This document shows, one piece after another, positions 62,313 to 64,000 of a stretch of 64,000 bases of DNA. The stretch is from contig CAWKAN010000025.1 in the NCBI GenBank assembly GCA_963847615.1, positions 434,001-498,000 of the forward strand, given 5' to 3'. Made by a program: the position numbers and the translations under genes. Origin of the DNA: Palsa-883 sp963847615 (GTDB lineage Bacteria; Pseudomonadota; Alphaproteobacteria; Acetobacterales; Acetobacteraceae). The notes under the pieces were generated by a model, which ran no database searches, was not told the DNA's origin, and worked only from the letters and a program-made list of their open reading frames with translations. How positions within the stretch are numbered: the first letter of the stretch is position 1; every line of letters begins with the position of its first letter.

Positions 62313-62640
62313 GGGCAATCGGGTGAAACAAAAGCAAGCCGGGGCTTCGCCCCGGACCCCACCAAGGGGCGCTGCCCCTTGGAACCCCGCCAAGGGCGAG
62401 CCCTTGGAACCCTTCACTGGGAGTGTGGGGAGGGGGAGGGGGCGTATGGGCGAGGCGAAGGGGCGCCGTCCGGCATGCCGGACGGCGCCCCTTCGCCTCG
62501 CCCATACGCCCCCTCCCCCTCCCCACACTCCCAGTCATGGAGTTCCAGAGGCTCCGCCTCTGGTGGGGGTCCAGGGGGCAAAGCCCCCTGGCGGGGTTCG
62601 GGGCGGAGCCCCGACCTTGCTTCGTTCACCCGATTGCCCC
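62313..62640. repeat. Mosaic intergenic repeat with inverted ends, copy B
   Basis: The ends GGGCAATCGGGTGAA (62313-62327) and TTCACCCGATTGCCC (62625-62639) are perfect inverted repeats. Inside are the same palindromic blocks as in copy A (GGGGCTTCGCCCC, CCCTTGG blocks), arranged as two halves facing each other around the 120-bp palindrome. Confidence 0.9.
62416..62535. repeat. 120-bp perfect palindrome
   Basis: Positions 62416-62475 and 62476-62535 are exact reverse complements with no spacer. The centre is GCATGC, the arms start ACTGGGAGTGTGGGGAGGGG. The flanking base pair (62415/62536) does not match. Confidence 0.97.
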
Positions 62641-62695
62641 AGGCGCCGGCCCCGGCTTGCTTCCGCCGCCGGCGGGGCGCGTGTAGAAGCCGCGC

Positions 62696-63883
62696 ATGTC
62701 CCGATCGCCCCGCCATCATTTCCCGCCCCCCAGCCTGATCACCACCACCGAGGAGCTGGCCGCCGTCTGTGCCCGGCTGCGCCAGCAGGACTTCGTCACC
62801 GTCGACACGGAGTTCATTCGCGAGCGCACCTACTGGCCGGAACTTTGCGTCGTGCAGCTCGCCGGCGAGGACGAGGTCGCGCTGATCGACGCGCTGGCGC
62901 CTGAACTCGACCTGGCCGCGCTGGGCGCGCTGCTCGCCGACCAGGCGGTGACCAAGGTGTTCCATGCGGCGCGGCAGGACATCGAGATCTTCGTGCTGAA
63001 ATTCGGCGACGTGCCGCGCCCGCTGTTCGACACCCAGGTGGCGGCGATGGTGGCCGGGTTTGGCGACCAGGTCGGCTATGAGGCGCTGGTCGGCGGGCTC
63101 ACCGGGGGTTCGATCGACAAGGCGCACCGGTTCAGCGACTGGGCGGTGCGCCCGCTGTCGCCGGCGCAGGTCGCCTATGCCGCCGCCGACGTCACCTATT
63201 TGCGGGAGATCTACCGCAAGCTGTGCGCCCGGCTCGACGAAGACGGCCGGCTCGCCTGGGTGGCCGAGGAGATGGCGGTGCTGACCGATCCCGCCACCTA
63301 TCGCGCCGAGCCGGAGGCGATGTGGCAGCGGCTGCGCTCGCGCAGCTCCAACCGGCGCTACCTGGGTATGCTGCGCGCGCTCGCCGCCTGGCGCGAGCTG
63401 GAGGCGCAGCGGGTGAACATCCCGCGCCAGCGGGTGGTGCGCGACGAGATCCTGCTGGAGCTGGCGGCGACCGCACCGGCGACGGTCGAGGCGCTGGCGC
63501 GCACCCGCGGCCTGTCGCGCGGCTTTGTCGAGGGGCCGATGGGCGCGGGGCTGCTGACGGCGATCGAGGCGGCCAGGCAGGTGCCGCCGGAGGCGCTGCC
63601 GGAGGCGCCGGCGGAACGCCCGGGGCCGCGGCCCTCGCCGGCGCTGGTGGCGCTGCTCAAGGTGCTGCTGGCGGCGAAGTGCGAGCAGCACCACGTCGCG
63701 GCGCGGCTGGTCGCCAGCACCGACGACCTCGAGCGGCTGGCGGTGGAGGCGGCGCCCGACGTGGCGGCGCTGCACGGCTGGCGGCTGCAGGTGTTCGGCG
63801 AGGCCGCGCTGGCGCTGCGCCAGGGGCGGATCGCCCTCGGGGTCGCGGGGCGGGAGGTGCGGCTGGTCGAGGTGCCGGGCTGA
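62696..63883 (+). CDS. rnd: Ribonuclease D
   Basis: This 3'-to-5' exoribonuclease of the DEDD family helps mature tRNA 3' ends. The 395-residue protein has the first acidic motif VDTEFIRE (Asp37, Glu39), the second near VFHAARQDIEI and the third YAAADVTYL (Y-x3-D). HRDC-like helical domains follow (AAWRELEAQRVNIPRQRVVRDE). The ATG at 62696 lies 55 bp after the mosaic repeat, so the promoter is in or next to the repeat. No partner genes are within the window. Confidence 0.95.
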   Translation: MSRSPRHHFPPPSLITTTEELAAVCARLRQQDFVTVDTEFIRERTYWPELCVVQLAGEDEVALIDALAPELDLAALGALLADQAVTKVFHAARQDIEIFVLKFGDVPRPLFDTQVAAMVAGFGDQVGYEALVGGLTGGSIDKAHRFSDWAVRPLSPAQVAYAAADVTYLREIYRKLCARLDEDGRLAWVAEEMAVLTDPATYRAEPEAMWQRLRSRSSNRRYLGMLRALAAWRELEAQRVNIPRQRVVRDEILLELAATAPATVEALARTRGLSRGFVEGPMGAGLLTAIEAARQVPPEALPEAPAERPGPRPSPALVALLKVLLAAKCEQHHVAARLVASTDDLERLAVEAAPDVAALHGWRLQVFGEAALALRQGRIALGVAGREVRLVEVPG

Positions 63884-64000
63884 CGCCCTGGTGCCGGGCG
63901 GGCGGACAATGCGGGCTCATATACCGGTTGCGCGGAAGAATCTGGCCAGAAGGCGCGCCAAAGGCGCTGTGGGCCAACGATCGGTGCCAGATTCCCTCGG

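Overview
The window is chromosomal DNA from a high-GC alphaproteobacterium. The best guess is the Rhodospirillales and probably an Acetobacteraceae-like lineage. The basis is the GC-rich codon use, the compact mraZ-rsmH-ftsL-ftsI-murE-murF-mraY order, a GTTC-N7-GTTC-like LexA site before dnaE2, an alpha-type RNase P RNA, and mosaic GGGGCTTCGCCCC intergenic repeats. The lineage is inference; no rRNA or marker tree was available.

Layout. (1) 1-8057, minus strand: the start of the division and cell-wall (dcw) cluster, with almost every junction an ATGA or TGATG overlap. Then come rnpB (8376-8860, minus), tRNA-Lys(CTT) and a small orphan gene. (2) 10.1-14.3 kb: a flavin-dependent oxidoreductase, an ELM1-family protein and a large unrecognised protein. 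(3) 14.5-15.2 kb: a GxxExxY gene in a 30-bp inverted-repeat cassette, broken by a 187-bp MITE-like element. (4) 15.7-23.8 kb: a radical SAM protein, a shikimate dehydrogenase, and a complete branched-chain amino-acid-type ABC operon with a fused LivM-LivG. (5) 23.9-25.9 kb: a group II intron, apparently class C, placed exactly at the foot of a perfect hairpin. (6) 26.0-34.7 kb, visibly less GC-rich: a TonB-dependent receptor with its own TonB, then a sugar-type ABC importer with two permease pairs. One permease of each pair is frameshifted and no ATPase is present. (7) 35.0-41.4 kb: a class II aldolase, a GldA/GldF/GldG/DUF4340-type ABC system and a Nudix hydrolase. (8) 41.4-53.0 kb: catabolic and hydrolytic genes lying between two copies of a ~1.05-kb repeat, each holding a dead GxxExxY gene inside inverted repeats. 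The genes are two serine hydrolases around a Crp-like regulator, an enoyl-CoA hydratase, MmgE/PrpD, a flavin oxidoreductase, NIPSNAP, DUF1847 and an epimerase. (9) 53.2-64.0 kb: a SorAB-like sulfite dehydrogenase, a secreted four-Cys peptide with a membrane protein on top of a broken deacetylase gene, a hypothetical protein, dnaE2 with a LexA-like site, an ACT-like protein, a mosaic repeat containing a 120-bp perfect palindrome, and RNase D.

The housekeeping parts work as expected. The dcw genes make and cross-link peptidoglycan precursors at the septum, and the liv genes form one importer. The unusual content is repeat biology: short in-frame tandem repeats in five consecutive dcw genes, tandem repeats on both sides of rnpB, inverted-repeat GxxExxY cassettes, a MITE with target duplication, and long palindromes. 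The most system-like unknowns are the GxxExxY cassette family and the secreted peptide/membrane protein pair at 55.2-56.8 kb.
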